A stretch of DNA of 64,000 nt, taken from Carya illinoinensis (lineage: Eukaryota; Streptophyta; Magnoliopsida; Fagales; Juglandaceae). The stretch covers positions 25,609,129 to 25,673,128 of the forward strand of contig NC_056765.1 in the NCBI RefSeq assembly GCF_018687715.1. Direction: 5' to 3'. The position numbers and the translations under genes are program-made. The notes beneath the pieces are model-generated. The model had not been told where the DNA came from. It saw only the letters and a program-made list of their open reading frames with translations, and did no database searches. Positions 47,028 to 60,047 of this stretch are shown one piece after another. Numbering within the stretch: position 1 is the stretch's first letter; the number at the start of each line of letters is the position of its first letter.

Positions 47028-48251
47028 CAAGTCCAGGCGAAAGCTACATGCAAATGGCCTGTAACTCCATGCGAAAGCTCCATCTCAGCAATCCAAGTCC
47101 AAGTGAAACCTCCATGCGAATGGCCTTTGCAAACCTTCAGACACTATTCAGCTATAATGACCCAAACACATTTACTTCTCCACCAAGAATAGCAAATATC
47201 TTCACTGTTGAACCACCAACTGAATCCAGCAACCTCACCTCATACTGCAGTTAGATCTCTCTTTTGTCTTCAAGTTCAGAAAAGCAGGTATCAGGGGGAA
47301 TAAAAGCTACGGTAGAGAATATTCAAGAATTCAATCCGTCACTTGAGGCAAGTCAACTACAGTGAAATTCTCAATAGCAACAGATATACTCAGCAATGAA
47401 GGGATTTAAATCTCAGTAGCAAAAACTTCAACTTGGACTCCACCAGGCCCATCAAAGTGAGCCCACCATCAACTCTCCATCCCAAACCAAGACAAGACCA
47501 CTTTTTATGAGCCCACATGATTACTATGCTAACAGATCTACTAGTAAGAACCCAACCCAACCGCATCAGTTCACACCTGAAAGACAAATGGAATTCACTA
47601 GCAATCCCAAGCCAACCAACGTGGGTCCAAAGCTTTCATATTTCCCAATCGAGTGCAACCCTTATATGGTTCAGAATTATAATCCTCCAATGCAGATAGA
47701 CCCAACTAGCTAATTTGTAGTGTTTGCTCCAAACCCATCTCCTTTCAACAACACAGATTAGAGCCAATCTCAGCTTACCATCCAATTGATTGAAGACTCA
47801 AGCCCTCAATGTGAGACTAGCCCTATGCATGTAGAATTTTCAGCAGCATCTATGGAACCAACAAAAGAAACAGAAGGTTTCCCAAGAGTCACAAGCCTCA
47901 CTAAAAAAAGTTAACTTCTGAGGTATTCAGTTCTCAAATACAAAATTAGACTCAAGCACTTCCTGTCCAAAAGACATCAAGAAGTAGAATTTCTTGAAGC
48001 TCCAAAAAAGAAATCCCAATGTCTCATAAAAATAGAGAAAAGAGAGTCCATGGATGGTATTGCTAAAAAGCCATAATTAGAGGAATCATCAATGACTCTC
48101 ACTCACCTGGAAATGCATTAATGCATAATGGGCAAAGAAAAAAATCAAAAGGGAAAGCAAGATTCAATCCATATAGTAGAACGTCTTCACATTCCCAAGG
48201 CAAGTCCAAATTAGCTAGCGAAACAAGCTTCAAAATGCCTCCATAAGCTAA
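47028..48251 (+). pseudogene. LINE, region between ORF1 and endonuclease
   Basis: Continuation of the LINE after the Tekay insertion. The first 120 bp consists of near-repeats of the theme AAAGCTCCATGCGAATGGCC, also seen left of the insertion at 37,738-37,758. Later sequence is Ser/Pro/Gln-rich in the plus frames (for example 47,507-47,713) as in LINE ORF1 tails, with many stops. Confidence 0.5.
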
Positions 48252-49741
48252 ATGAGAAAACCGGCTTGGAATTGCAAGGGTCTAACCTGACCCAAAGCAA
48301 TAAGAAATTTAAGGGTTAATATTAGGAAATATAACCCGTAAGTAGTCTTTTTGTTGGAAACCTTAGTGACGGAAGATCATACCATATCTATTGTAAATAG
48401 TATAGGTTTCCATAATTTGGTAAGCTTTCTAGCAGGTTTTAAAAAAGGGGGACTACTACTTAATATGAATGCTATTTCCATTTTGATGTACTTGGATCCA
48501 TCTCATCACCCTTGGCTAATTACCTATGTCTATGTCTCAGCGCAGTAAAATCTTAAAGCAAACTTTTGGAGTCATCTAGACTCAATAAAGCAAGCATTCC
48601 AAGGCCCTTGGATTTGTATGAGAGATTTTAATGGTGTGATAAATCAGAAAGAGAAGCATGGGGGGCACCTATTTCTTAATAATCATAACCGTGGACTCAA
48701 AACTATAATGGATAGACATGGTCTCATATATATTGGTTACTCGGGTCTGTAATACACATGGATAAACAATAGAAGTGGCATGACACTCATTAGAGAAAGA
48801 TTAGATAGAGTGATCACAAATCAAGAATAGAGATCACTTTTTCCTTATGCTTCGTTGCAACATTTGGCTTCGTCAACATCAAATCATCATCCACTATTGT
48901 TACAAACGACCAACAATCAGAAACCTGTCACTTCATTCAAATTCAAAGAATTTTGGATTCACAAACCGCTCAGTCAGAATATTATCCAAGAAGCCTGGAG
49001 GAAATATTTCCAGGGCAATCCAGCTTATATACTTTGTCAGAAAATTCAAGCAACAAAAGAAGCTCTCAAAGTTTAGAACAAAAATCACTTTGGGCGAATT
49101 CAAAACGATATCCAAAACTTAGAAACAAAGTTGCTAGAGGTTCAAAGTAAGCTAATGAGCGAATTCATCCAGGAAAGAGAAAAATATCTACAACACAACC
49201 TCCACAAACAAAGAGAATATGAGGAATCATTATGGCATTGAAAGTCAAGTATAGCATAGCTCACTTCAACATATCTCAACACCAAATTCTTTCACTTATC
49301 AACGGCGATCAGAAGAAGAAGAAACTCAATTGACACATTAAGCTCAGTCCAGGTAATTGGTGTATGGATCAAACTCTTAAAAAAAATGCTTTCATTAATC
49401 ATTTTCGATCCATATACACTTCATCAAATCCAAGCTTCCTGAAAAATTTAGAAAATTTATTTGAGAAACAAATTACAGACCAAGAAAATGAAAACCTTCA
49501 AGCAGTGCCAAATGTGATAGAAATTTTCGATGCTCTAAAAAAAATTCCAAACCATAAAGCACAAGGCTCGAATGGTATGACAACGTTCTTCTACAGGCAT
49601 TATTGGATCATTATAGAAAAGGAGGTGGTAGAAGCAGTGCAGAATTTCTTCAGGAGTGACAATTTGCTAAAGCAAATTAACCACACCAACATAACTTTTA
49701 TTCCAAAAATTCAAAATCCGAACAATCTGAACCATTACCGC
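48252..49741 (+). pseudogene. LINE ORF2 start: endonuclease and RT N-terminus, decayed and cut off
   Basis: Begins ATG at 48,252 with the endonuclease opening (Trp-Asn-Cys-Lys-Gly-Leu), then FLLETLVTED (about 48,348-48,377), RDFNGVINQKEKHGG (about 48,622-48,666), YTWINNRSG and ERLDRVITNQ, and an RT-leader block VIEIFDALKKIPNHKAQGSNG (49,517-49,579) to FIPKIQNPNNLNHYR at 49,740. Stops at 48,288, 48,340 and elsewhere. A second Tekay LTR cuts it at 49,742, before the RT palm. Confidence 0.8.
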
Positions 49742-52006
49742 TGTGACGCTCCCAAATCCCCATGCACGGACACGGGAAAATCGAATCGTCCGGATGATGA
49801 TATCACGGGTCATCATCCTATCGACGAGTGTCAAATGTGTGTAAAAGCAACAAATGTGCAAAAGAAAACGCAACGGATAACAAAAGTCATAACTAAGTAC
49901 CAGAATTTTTTTCTTAATATAATACAAAGCTGTTCAAAACTTACATATTAAAATATTACAAAATACAAATATTATTCAAAGCAACAAAAAGATAATAATT
50001 TCAACTCAGAACTCCGGCGGAGTCGCATCCTCGGGCTCAGCCTCCTTCTCTTCGATCCCTGCACCAAAATCTACGGTACCAAAAATTGTGCCGCAGGTAA
50101 GTAAAATCCAAACATCACTAGATAAAAACATAATAAACTCCACAATATGCATGAAAGAATGCAAATACTCTCATCCCATAATATCACATTTTTTCCACGC
50201 ACGCCAAAATCCCATTTGGCCCAAAAATATATCGTATAAAACCAAGCCTCACTATTATCCCAGATAATGGCCCAAACCACTATTTTTCCAGAAAATGGAT
50301 CGCAATATCCTCATACAAAACCTCACCATTTTCCCAGAAAATGACCCATTAACCAAACCATTAGAGCACTGTTGGCGGGAATCGCAGGCGGGGACTCTAC
50401 CACCATCCCTACGCATGCACCGTAGGCGGGAATCACAAGCGGGACTCTACCACCATCCCTACTTACCACCATCCCTACAAGTCCATCTGTAGGCAGGAAT
50501 CGCAGGCGGGACTCTACCACCATCCCTGCTCACCACCATCTCTACGTGTGCACCGTAGGCGGGAATCACAGGCGGGATTCTACCACCGTCCCTGCTTACC
50601 ACCATCCCTACACGTGCCTCTGACTCAAACCAGTCAGTCCAACCGTTCACATATACCATAAATCATTTCTCGCTTACCAGCACAGCTTTCATTTTTCAAA
50701 CACATGTACATGCATGCAACTACACGAAAAACCCAGTTTTCCCTTTTTAAACATGAACATGCGTGCACTATACAAAGCAAACATCAAGGCACAAATATCT
50801 CAAACAAATAACAACATCAACCAAACAACTCCATCCTCAATCCATCCGACCCCCGAACTCCTCGGACTCAGTCCGGAATCAACCAACCAGCAGTCAAATA
50901 ATTATTGTAGGAGCAAAATATATTTAAATCTAAAGTAGGGTTTGGAAAATACTTACAGCGCTATACGGTATTTTTAGAAAGCTCGCGGCGTTACAAACGG
51001 CGGAGGAAAAGCAACGTAATAGTGTAATTTACACTGTGGCTGTGGGTAATAAATTACCCACTTTTGAACGGGGAAAAACCAAGGTACAAAATTGATAGGG
51101 AATGGTCTTGAGATATTTATGAAGCTAAAGAAAATGAGTTTTGGCCATGGGTGGTGGTGGAAACGGCGGTCGAAGGCCAAAAAGGGGCTGAACGGAGTTG
51201 AGCTCGTGGGAGCTACTCTGGCAACGGATCAAGGTCGGAAATGGGTGGGTTAGGTCGGCAAGAGGTGGGGGAAGAAGCTGTGAAGAGATGGTGGCCAGAG
51301 GTGGTGCGACGGCACTGGAATCGGGGAAAAACCGTGTGGCTTGGTGGAGCTCGTGGTGGCTAACGGTGGCTCGGATGGAGGTGAAACTTGGTGGGGATGT
51401 TCACCTGTGAGAGGGGAAGAAAACTGGGTGGGTGGTGTAGGCCACGCCACCTGCGAGCGGTGGTTCTGGGCTGCAAAAGCAACCGGCGACAGGGGGAAAA
51501 ACAGAGCAGGTGTCATGACTTCCGGGGGCTCGCGGCGGCTAACAGCTGGTCCGATAGCTCTGAAAATTGGTGGGGATGATCTCTGGTGGAAGGGGAAGAG
51601 AATGGTGATGGTGATGCACTAAACGGTGGCCAGATGGTGGAGAACTGGGCGGTCAAAGGGGCGGCGACGGGAAGGAGAAAAAGAAGCTGTTCAGAGTATG
51701 CGGGAGAGAAAGGAGAATAAAGAAGAAGAAAAGAAAGAAAAAGAAAGAAAAAGAAGGAAAAAGGAAAAAGAGAAAAGAAAAAGAAAAGATGAGAGAAAAG
51801 AAATGAGGTCCAGTCCTCACTCCGGAAACCAAAACTGATCCGCCGAAAATGATTTTAAAAACCGTAAAACGACTAAATAAATTAAACACAACATCAAATA
51901 AATTAAAACCAATTTAAAATACAATAATTTAAAATAAAAGAACTATTATATTAAATAAATTAAAAAGCGTCTTCAGTGAAAATACACGTAAAAACGGGTC
52001 ATCACA
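49742..52006 (-). repeat. 3' LTR of a second Tekay-related element
   Basis: Plus strand TGTGACGCTC...GGGTCATCACA, 2,265 bp, more diverged from the two LTRs above than they are from each other. At the place of their 86-bp duplication it has another minisatellite with a 66-67-bp period (landmark GTAGGC[G/A]GGAATC at 50,422, 50,489, 50,555). The polypurine tract follows at 52,007-52,021 (minus TAAGGAGGGGAGGA). Confidence 0.9.
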
Positions 52007-52021
52007 TCCTCCCCTCCTTAA

Positions 52022-54655
52022 AAACAAATTTCGTCCTCGAAATTTGCAAGATCAACCATCAGCGCCAACAAATACAAGATACAACTATTAACATATATGA
52101 GAGATACATAACATCAACAACTCCCAACAAAACCAATGGTTATTAACTTCACACCATAAATTGCTAATATCCACAATGTCTCTGCTTTACCTTCCAAACT
52201 TTCATCCCATTCCAACTTTGGTAACTTAATAGCCACTTCCAAAGTTAACCATCCATAAACCAAATTGCACGACCAAAAGATTAATCTCCTATTAAAACTT
52301 TGAATCACTACTAATCCTTCAAAATCAAAACAAAATTTGAACTTCTAAGAATCTCCAAAAATCTTGCTTTCGCGCGCACTCTGATAACTCACCAAAATGC
52401 ATAAAGGCTATGTCCTCAAAAATTAATATCATGAAGTATAAGCTCAATCCACACCTAATCACAAGAAAAGCTTTACCACCTTTCCATAGAAAATCATATA
52501 CCTAAAAAAAAAAACCATAAATCTCCACTCGTTCCTCAATTGGCCATCGCTACCCTAAACGAAAACCAACATTCCGCAAAAATACATCCATTGATTGATG
52601 ACGGAAACCAGTACTAATCAACCTCTAGGCCCCAATTTGAAAACACGTAGCATCATCCTAAAATACACCTGTCTCTCCTGAAGATAAGGAACATCTCCAA
52701 AAGGCCCAAGTCCTTCCCGGCCAACCAATGAGAGCGCTTATAACTTCTATCCGATATCCCATACTTCAAACTCATTACCTATATTATGAATAACATCAAA
52801 TCTTGCAATAACTCACACACTATAAACTACCACTAACTTCACCTAGACATAATCAAAACACTCTTGGTAACTCACCCACCTACTTGTACTCTCAAAAACT
52901 TTAGTTTTAGCACAACTAATTCCTTCAATAGCACTTCACAAAAAAAACATCTTAAGATAGGTCATACTGTTTAAATCTTCAATCCATCAAAAACTATTAA
53001 ACAACATTCAAGGATCCTATTGCTTTATTACTTCATACATATGATCATGCTACCCACCTTTGATGCATAAATTTCAACTTTCAAGATTTACTACTTCATA
53101 CACCACATATGGTGACCTAACAATCTCTTTTCAAGTTAAATAACCATATCCTCAATTCTCCCAACTGGATACTTGATCTCTAAAAAAAAATATAGCCTCA
53201 CCAATATAAATTCATATAACTTCAAGTCATAATTAATTTTCAAGATAAACACAACAGTCGTTTCAAACCATCATCCCAATGGGTAACTGGCTTCGACTGC
53301 ACATTCCGTTCAACTTACCAAACAACTCAAAGCCAAAATCTCTTGAATTTAATATTACCACACAGATTCCTCTTCAACTCCTACCAAGCCAAAAATGGAT
53401 GAGACTAGAACCAACACTCCCCGAAATCTATACGCACTTACCATTACTACTCATCGATCTCATGTACTCTTAGCCAACACCACAAATCATTCAAACGTAC
53501 AAGTGATCCATTATCACATTTCCATCATCTAGACTTATATCCTCAACTCAACAAGAATCATTCCTGAATCTACTCAACTTATATCCTTAAATTAGCAACT
53601 AGCCATTGCTTAAAGTTTGGTACCGAGAATGACCTTAAACTTGCTAAGAATCCATTCCCAAAAGTTTACGAATCGTATAGCCTCAAATTCAATCATATTC
53701 AATACCAACACAAAATCTACTATTTCCAACACCCTGATGGACCTATATCTTTCGAATCAATAGAATCATTTCCTAAAATCTGCCACTACAACCTCGAGTT
53801 AATAATAATTATTTTTTAAACTAGCTCGATATCTTCAATCCTCAAAGAAATACACGCACTAGGTCATTACCTCCAATCCTCAAAGAAATCTACTTTAGAA
53901 AAATTTTCATATCAATAACTCAACTCTAATAAACCCCATTTTAATGGTTACAAACTAATAACTCACTAAAGTAGATCAAGCTACAGCACTAAGTCTGTAA
54001 AACTAAGAACTCAACTCTTATTATAAATCAATCATTCAACTCTGCAATTCTAAAACCTTAAATCAAATAAGAATCATCTTTCAGAACTTCTAAGATCAAG
54101 AAACTTACATCGCATAAAACAAAATCAACTCTAAAATCTTTCAAATTCTAAAACATTACTAGACAATAAATCATTTTTTGAAATTCTCAAGATTGGTAGC
54201 TTTAATCCAAAACATTCACCTTAAAATCTTGTAAAATCTAAAGCCCCAATTGTCACCAAATTATTGATCCGAATCACGAAATCTAAAACTCAAAATTTAA
54301 TTATTTCCCCCCAAAACTTGTCGAACCTAACACCTTAAAACTCAAAATCACGAAATCTCTGATACCACTAACACCTTAATTACCATAAACCTATTTTCCT
54401 AAAATCTATAAGGCCCCAAGCTTTAAAACTTTAATGAAACTTCATAAAATCTATCTTTGAAATTTGTTGAACTTACAATCTACTACGTTATAGACCATTT
54501 CATAAACTCCACGGAACTAGAGAACTCAGGTATTCTACTTTTCTAAAAGATCACCCAGATCATGCCATTCTCTCCATGCCTCGATAATATACATATATAA
54601 AAGAAAACAAAACCACACAAGGCATTCATCACGAAGGATTAAATTAGACCCATAC
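52022..54655 (-). other. Noncoding filler in place of pol in the second Tekay-related element
   Basis: About 2.6 kb between the polypurine tract and gag. No protease, RT or integrase block can be read in any frame; the longest ORFs are about 64 codons. The plus strand is rich in A and C. The first 45 bp (AAACAAATTTCGTCCTCGAA and on) match the 3' leader of the intact element, so the ends are from the family while the middle is not. A CTCTGATACCA word occurs near 54,358 but has no LTR next to it. Confidence 0.5.
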
Positions 54656-55243
54656 CTGCCATGACTCCAGCATTCTGAGTCTTTGTAACCTCGCCTCCAA
54701 TGGTACCAGGAGTCATTGCGTACATTCGAGCCTGAGCCAAATGCCTCTGGTTAGCTCTACCACTGCGACGAGCTCCACGGCTTTCTTAAACTTGAATAGG
54801 GCATTCACGAGCAAGATGCCCCGTCTGACCGCACTCAAAACATTGGTTACTACCCAGATGACACTCGCCTCCGTGAGCTCTATTACATCTTCCACAAACT
54901 GGCACTCGTCCTCCCATACGCACTCCCGAGGCTGCTAATGGTCGAATCCCAGTCTGCTGAACAAACTTCTGAGGCGAACCTGAACTACTTCCTTCACCAG
55001 AAAAACTCCGCCTCTTATGTCCTGGAGGGGAGCCCATTCTCAAATTATTCTCTCGCTTCATAAGAGTGGCCACATCTACTAAATCCTGAAAAGTGGATAT
55101 CCGGTGGTTGACCACATACGGCGTATATCAGGACGTAGACCCTCCTGGAAACGCTCGGCTCGCATTTCTTCTGTGGCGATGAGGTGGGGAGCAAATCGCC
55201 CAAGTTCTATAAATCTTCGGGCATACTATTCCACTGTCATGCT
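54656..55243 (-). pseudogene. Gag C-terminal part of the second Tekay-related element
   Basis: FQDLVDVATLMKRENNLRMG and GHKRRSFSGEGSSSG as in the first copy, CGRCNRAHGGEC and the knuckle CFECGQTGHLAREC. TAA at 54,786-54,788 follows the knuckle and the reading then continues family-like to a GTATGG donor at about 54,655. The N-terminal part is separated by the Athila insertion at 55,243/55,244 and lies outside the window. Confidence 0.8.
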
Positions 55244-56584
55244 TGAATCACTCAAAAATGAGTAGCACTAAAGCTATCCCAAGTACATGAGGATGTCGTG
55301 TAATAATTAGGAATAAATTCCTAGATCGTCTCCTCAGGAAAAGTTACTTAAAACTCAAACTCGTTGAAAAAGGTGAAACAAAGAGAAAATAAAATGATGG
55401 TATGTGCAATGGATGGAAAAGGGTACTAGTCATGGACTAGATTCATGTTTTTAGATTTTGATTGTCGAATTGGAATGTAAAGGACTAATAGATTAAACTC
55501 AAAAATTAATAAAACTAAATTAAGAATTAAACTAAATTAGGAAGTAATTGATAAAACATGCACTAAAAATTGAAAAGCCCCAAATTCAATGTTCTAGGGT
55601 TCATCATTATATTCAAATCACAATTCTCAAATTAAACCACCGTAATTGTAATCACTACTAAAATGAAAGCTTAACGAAACAATAAAAATAAATAACATGA
55701 ATTAAATGAATAACAAATAAATTACTCAAACATCTAAATCAAAATTCTCTAAAATAATTCAGAAACTCAAAACTGAAATGAAATAGCAAGTAGGGAATTG
55801 AAAAGATCAAGCCAGTTGAATGGAGATGAAGATTTGAAGCGGTGGAGGAGGCTGAGCTGCAGTGGCAATTGGACCCCTCAAGGAGTTCTTCAATCTGCTA
55901 TAGTGTGAGTGAATGATCCAGTGGAAATTGTGTAGCTGCGTGAATGATTGATTGAATGAATCCTCCTCTCCGAATCTGAACGAAAATCAAAGAAAAAAAA
56001 TGAATTCTAAGTGTTTCTCTACTCAAAATCGAGTTTTCCAGCCCAAGTGTCGTCCTAAGATGTAAAAAAAACATATATATACTCTGACGGTGGAATAAAC
56101 CCTGATATGTAAAAATGCGATATTCGCTCGAGCGGAGTGTCGAGCGAACATCGAGCGTTCGACTCTGCCTGAATTCGCTCGAGCGGCCTGTCGAGTGAAC
56201 ATCGAGCGTTCGACTCTGCCTGAATTCGCTCGAGCGGCCTGTCGAGCGTTCGACTCTGCCTGAATTCGCTCGAGCGGCCAAATGCCTCCGCTGGAGGGAT
56301 CTCTTTTCCCGCATCTCGCTCGAGCCCACTGTCGAACGGAAGTAAAGCGTTTGAATCTGCCTGACTTCGCTCGAGCGGCCAGAAGTCACCGCTCGAGCGA
56401 ATTGTACCATAATCTATATTAATCAATAGTTGATGAAATTAGAGCAGAAATTCATGCTTTTAATCAATTAAAATCACAACTTTGATTTATTCATTTTTCC
56501 ATATAAAACCAATGATAAAGTAATGAAAGAATTAATATATATTGGTTCAAAAAGCATTAAAAATGCAATGATTCAACTCAATCA
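55244..56584 (-). repeat. 3' LTR of the Athila element (left copy)
   Basis: 1,341 bp, plus strand TGAATCACTC...AACTCAATCA. The first 660 bp match 63,341-64,000 closely. Carries a CpG-rich minisatellite (see separate entry). Confidence 0.88.
56112..56405 (+). repeat. CpG-rich minisatellite in the Athila LTR, unit about 50 bp
   Basis: Repeats of TTCGCTCGAGCGG plus a CTGTCGAGCG block and GTTCGACTCTGCCTGAA; three regular and two or three degenerate units. Each unit starts with the perfect 10-bp palindrome CGCTCGAGCG. Strikingly rich in CpG and TCGA compared with the AT-rich remainder of the LTR. Confidence 0.85.
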
Positions 56585-57644
56585 CACCCCCCAACTAGCA
56601 TTTTGCTAATCCTTGAGCAAAATAGTGAAAATTAATTGAGATGAATATTGCATTAAGATCGAAATTCAAACAAAAATAATCAAACACAATTCTGAATTCT
56701 CACAAAAGTGACACGTTACTACTCAACCCCCAAGGGTTATACCCACCAAGACTATCTCAACGATCTTTCACATAGAATTAAGGCAAATGTCTCAGAACTC
56801 AAATGTGTGTGTGGAGTTAGACCGGTTGTGTGTTTCTCATTACTAGCCATGATTTGCCATAGGATTTTTCAACCTTAAGATTAATCATTGCTGATTCTAA
56901 CTACCTCAAAACCCAAGGGTCTAGCAGTTTTTATGCCAGCTCTGTTTTTAAAGGTTGGACACTCAACCCCCAAAGTCTTGGGTAACTGTTTCTAGCCCTT
57001 TTTACTTAGGAAAGTTCACTAAGTTGCCTTTATTCCTTTTCTTTTTTTTTTTCTTCTTTTCTTTTCATTCTAATCTTTTCAAATCCTTTTCCTTTTTCTT
57101 TTTTGTTTTTTCTTTTTCTTTTTGGCATGGCTCGGTAGTCCTGCAGTTTACTTCTCCAGTATTAAATCAATGAATGGTAAATAAGGAACACTACAAGCAT
57201 AAGCATGTGCAAAATGTCCTTCAAAATTTGCCTTTCGTTCTACAAAAATTTTATCAAGTTTCATCTCAATAAGCATAACATCCCGGTGTTTCAAGCCACA
57301 TATCAACAAAATATGATGCATAAAAAATCATGCTCTATGTTTAAGCTTGAAAATAAATCTTCACAAATGATCCCGCTCAACTACTCCACCAAGATGCTCA
57401 AATTTCACAAATCTTATTTTTTTATTATATATATATATATATATATTTTTAAAAAAAAAAAACTGTGCACATATGCTACCCCCCAACTAGTGAGAGACAT
57501 AGTCCTCAATGAGTCGAACGAAAGAAAAGAAAGTACACAGAACTAAGCAAGCAAAACAAACAATCAACATGAAATATAAAATCAAAGCAAAAGAACAAAT
57601 AAAAACAAAGCAAGTAAAGAAAACTGTAAAGAAGGAGAAGCAAA
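56585..57644 (-). other. Polypurine tract and 3' noncoding region of the Athila element
   Basis: Minus strand GCTAGTTGGGGGGTG abuts the LTR (56,585-56,600). A second purine block of similar sequence (CACTAGTTGGGGGGT) lies at 57,478-57,493, just after pol. Between them are a T/C-rich stretch (57,030-57,125) and a (TA)10 run at about 57,426-57,447. No ORF of significance. Confidence 0.65.
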
Positions 57645-60047
57645 TCAAAACACTTCCCTAGGGTCTTGCACAAGCAAGATCTCCTCATGTGGATCAAAGA
57701 CCTTCAGAAATAACTTTAGACGTTGTCCGTTGATAGTGAAGCTATTACCATTCTTCGGATTGACAATGTCTACCGCACCATGAGGATGAACGGTCTTTAC
57801 AATGTACGGCCCACTCCATCGGGATTTCAACTTTCCAGGAAAAATTTGTAAGCGAGAGTTGTAAAGAAGAACTTCCTGGCCAAGTGTGAAATGCTTTGGA
57901 TGAATTTTCTGATCATGCAGAATTTTCATGCGTTCCTTTGCAATCTGAGCGTTGTTATAAGCATTCCGACGAGCTTCATCCAATTCATTGATCTGCAATT
58001 TTCTCAACCCTGAAGCTTCATCAAGTGACATGTTAACATGTTTTATAGCCCAAAGAGCTCGATGCTGAATATCAACAGGTAAATGACAAACTTTACCATA
58101 AACTAATCGATAAGGAGACATTCCTAGATTTGTTTTAAAAGCTGTCCTATAAGCCCACAAAGCATCAAGAAGTTTAACCAACCAATCTTTCCTATTAGGC
58201 TTGATGGTTTTCTCTAAAATAATTTTTATCTCTCTTTTTGCCAATTCAGCTTGCCCATTTGTTTGAGGGTGATAAGGGGTAGAAACTTTGTGTGTAATAC
58301 CATATTTCTTCACAAGTGTAGAAAATGGTTTGCTGCAAAAATGAGAACTCCCATCACTTATAATAACTTTTGGCATGCCAAAACGAGCAAACAAAGATTG
58401 CAAAAATTTCAGGACAACATGATGGTCATTTGTTTTGCAAGCAATGGCCTCCACCCATTTTGAAACATAATCCACAGCCAATAGAATATATGTGTTTCCA
58501 AAAGAAACTGGAAAAGGTCCCATGAAGTCTATTCCCCAACAATCAAAAATTTCTAAAGTAAAAATAGGGGAAAGAGGCATCATGTCTCTTTTGCTAATGG
58601 ATCCCAATTTTTGACAAGGCTCACAAGCCTTGCAAAAATTATAAGCATCTTTAAACAAGGAAGGCCAGTAAAAACTGCTTTGCAAAATTTTTGAAACTGT
58701 TTTCTTTGCTGAAAAATGACCACCACATGCACCCATATGACAAAATCTCAAAACCGAATAAAACTCATCATCAGGAATGCATCTTCGAATCAATTGGTCT
58801 GAACAATACTTAAAAAGATATGGATCATCAAAATAAAAGTATCGTATCTCAGAGAGAAACCGACGCTTATCTTGGGTGGACCATTCAGAAGGCATTGGCT
58901 CAGTCACCAGATAATTGACTATGTCAGCATACCAGGGAGCTCTATCAACCACAAACAGCTGCTTATCCGAAAAACTATCATCAAGAGGAAGGCTGACATT
59001 TGAAGAAGGAGATGATGACAATCTAGAGAGGTGGTCAGCTACCACATTTTCAACTCCTTTCTTGTCCTTAATGTTGATGTTGAACTCTTGAAGTAATAGA
59101 ATCCAGCGAATCAAGCGTGGCTTTGCATCTTTCTTAGCCAACAAATACTTAAGAGCAGAGTGGTCAGTGAAAATAGTAACAGGAGAACCAAGAATATAAG
59201 TCCAAAATTTATCAAGTGCAAAAACCACTGCAAGCAATTCTTTTTCAGTAGTGGTATAATTTTTCTGGGCATCATTCAAGGTTCTACTAGCATAATAAAT
59301 CACAAATGGCCTATTATCCACCCACTGCCCCAAAACAGCTCCTAAGGCATAGTCACTAGCATCTGTCATAATCTCAAAGGGAAGGTCCCACTGCGAAGGT
59401 TGCACAATAGGTGCAGTGGTAAGCGACTTTTTCAAGGTATCAAAAGCTTTTTGGCACTCATCAGTCCAAACAAATTCAGTATCATTTTGTAAAAGAGTGC
59501 ACAAAGGTTTTGCAATAGAACTAAACCCTTGAATAAACTGCCTATAAAAGCCAGCATGACCAAGAAAAGAACGAATATCCCTAACTGTCCTAGGGATAGG
59601 AAGTTTAGATATTAATTCAATTTTTGCCTTGTCAACCTTTATACCCTCAGAAGAAACAATATGCCCCAATACAATGCCCTGAGTAACCATAAATTGGCAT
59701 TTCTCCCGATTAAGTAAAAGATTTTTTTCCTCACATCTCTGGAGAATACGTGCCAAATTATGCAAACAATTCTCAAAGTATTTTCCAAAAACAGAGAAAT
59801 TATCCATGAATATTTCACAAATATCATCAATCATATCAGAAAAAATACTCATCATGCATCTCTGAAAAGTAGCTGGAGCATTACACAAACCAAAAAGCAT
59901 TCTAGTAAAAGCAAAAGTGCCAAAAGGATAGGTGAAAGTGGTTTTCTCCTGATCCTCAGGTGCTACAGCAATTTGATAATAACCAGAGTAGCCATCCAAG
60001 AAACAATAATATGCATTACCAGCTACTCTTTCCAAAATTTGATCCAA
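57645..60047 (-). CDS. Athila Pol: RT (part), RNase H, integrase, 800 aa open
   Basis: Frame is open for 800 codons. [35 protein letters not shown], then FMDNFSVFG where the second catalytic Asp of the FxDD box is Asn, which should abolish polymerase activity. Then [17 protein letters not shown], RNase H ([30 protein letters not shown]), integrase zinc region with HMGACGGHF and CKACEPCQK, core acids in [15 protein letters not shown] and [12 protein letters not shown], and C-terminal [11 protein letters not shown]. The true N-terminus is in another frame: RT continues upstream past a shift near 60,050, so the Met at 60,047 is not the natural start. Confidence 0.85.
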   Translation of the reverse strand: MDQILERVAGNAYYCFLDGYSGYYQIAVAPEDQEKTTFTYPFGTFAFTRMLFGLCNAPATFQRCMMSIFSDMIDDICEIFMDNFSVFGKYFENCLHNLARILQRCEEKNLLLNREKCQFMVTQGIVLGHIVSSEGIKVDKAKIELISKLPIPRTVRDIRSFLGHAGFYRQFIQGFSSIAKPLCTLLQNDTEFVWTDECQKAFDTLKKSLTTAPIVQPSQWDLPFEIMTDASDYALGAVLGQWVDNRPFVIYYASRTLNDAQKNYTTTEKELLAVVFALDKFWTYILGSPVTIFTDHSALKYLLAKKDAKPRLIRWILLLQEFNINIKDKKGVENVVADHLSRLSSSPSSNVSLPLDDSFSDKQLFVVDRAPWYADIVNYLVTEPMPSEWSTQDKRRFLSEIRYFYFDDPYLFKYCSDQLIRRCIPDDEFYSVLRFCHMGACGGHFSAKKTVSKILQSSFYWPSLFKDAYNFCKACEPCQKLGSISKRDMMPLSPIFTLEIFDCWGIDFMGPFPVSFGNTYILLAVDYVSKWVEAIACKTNDHHVVLKFLQSLFARFGMPKVIISDGSSHFCSKPFSTLVKKYGITHKVSTPYHPQTNGQAELAKREIKIILEKTIKPNRKDWLVKLLDALWAYRTAFKTNLGMSPYRLVYGKVCHLPVDIQHRALWAIKHVNMSLDEASGLRKLQINELDEARRNAYNNAQIAKERMKILHDQKIHPKHFTLGQEVLLYNSRLQIFPGKLKSRWSGPYIVKTVHPHGAVDIVNPKNGNSFTINGQRLKLFLKVFDPHEEILLVQDPREVF

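Noticed and set aside
49667..49927. 86-codon minus-strand ORF across the LINE/LTR junction
   Set aside because: Chance reading across an insertion border at 49,742.
54350..54372. CTCTGATACCA word as a further Copia or Tekay primer site
   Set aside because: No LTR border (CA end) adjoins it and the spacing to gag is wrong; probably chance in AT/AC-rich DNA.
55898..56426. Minus-strand ORFs of 170 and 123 codons with repeated Arg-Ser-Ser-Glu-Phe-Arg-Gln-Ser motifs
   Set aside because: They are translations of the 50-bp LTR minisatellite; the repeated peptide follows from the DNA repeat and no domain is present.
56585..57644. Envelope-like gene downstream of Athila pol
   Set aside because: Only about 1 kb of noncoding DNA with T-rich, TA and purine blocks; no membrane-protein ORF is present.
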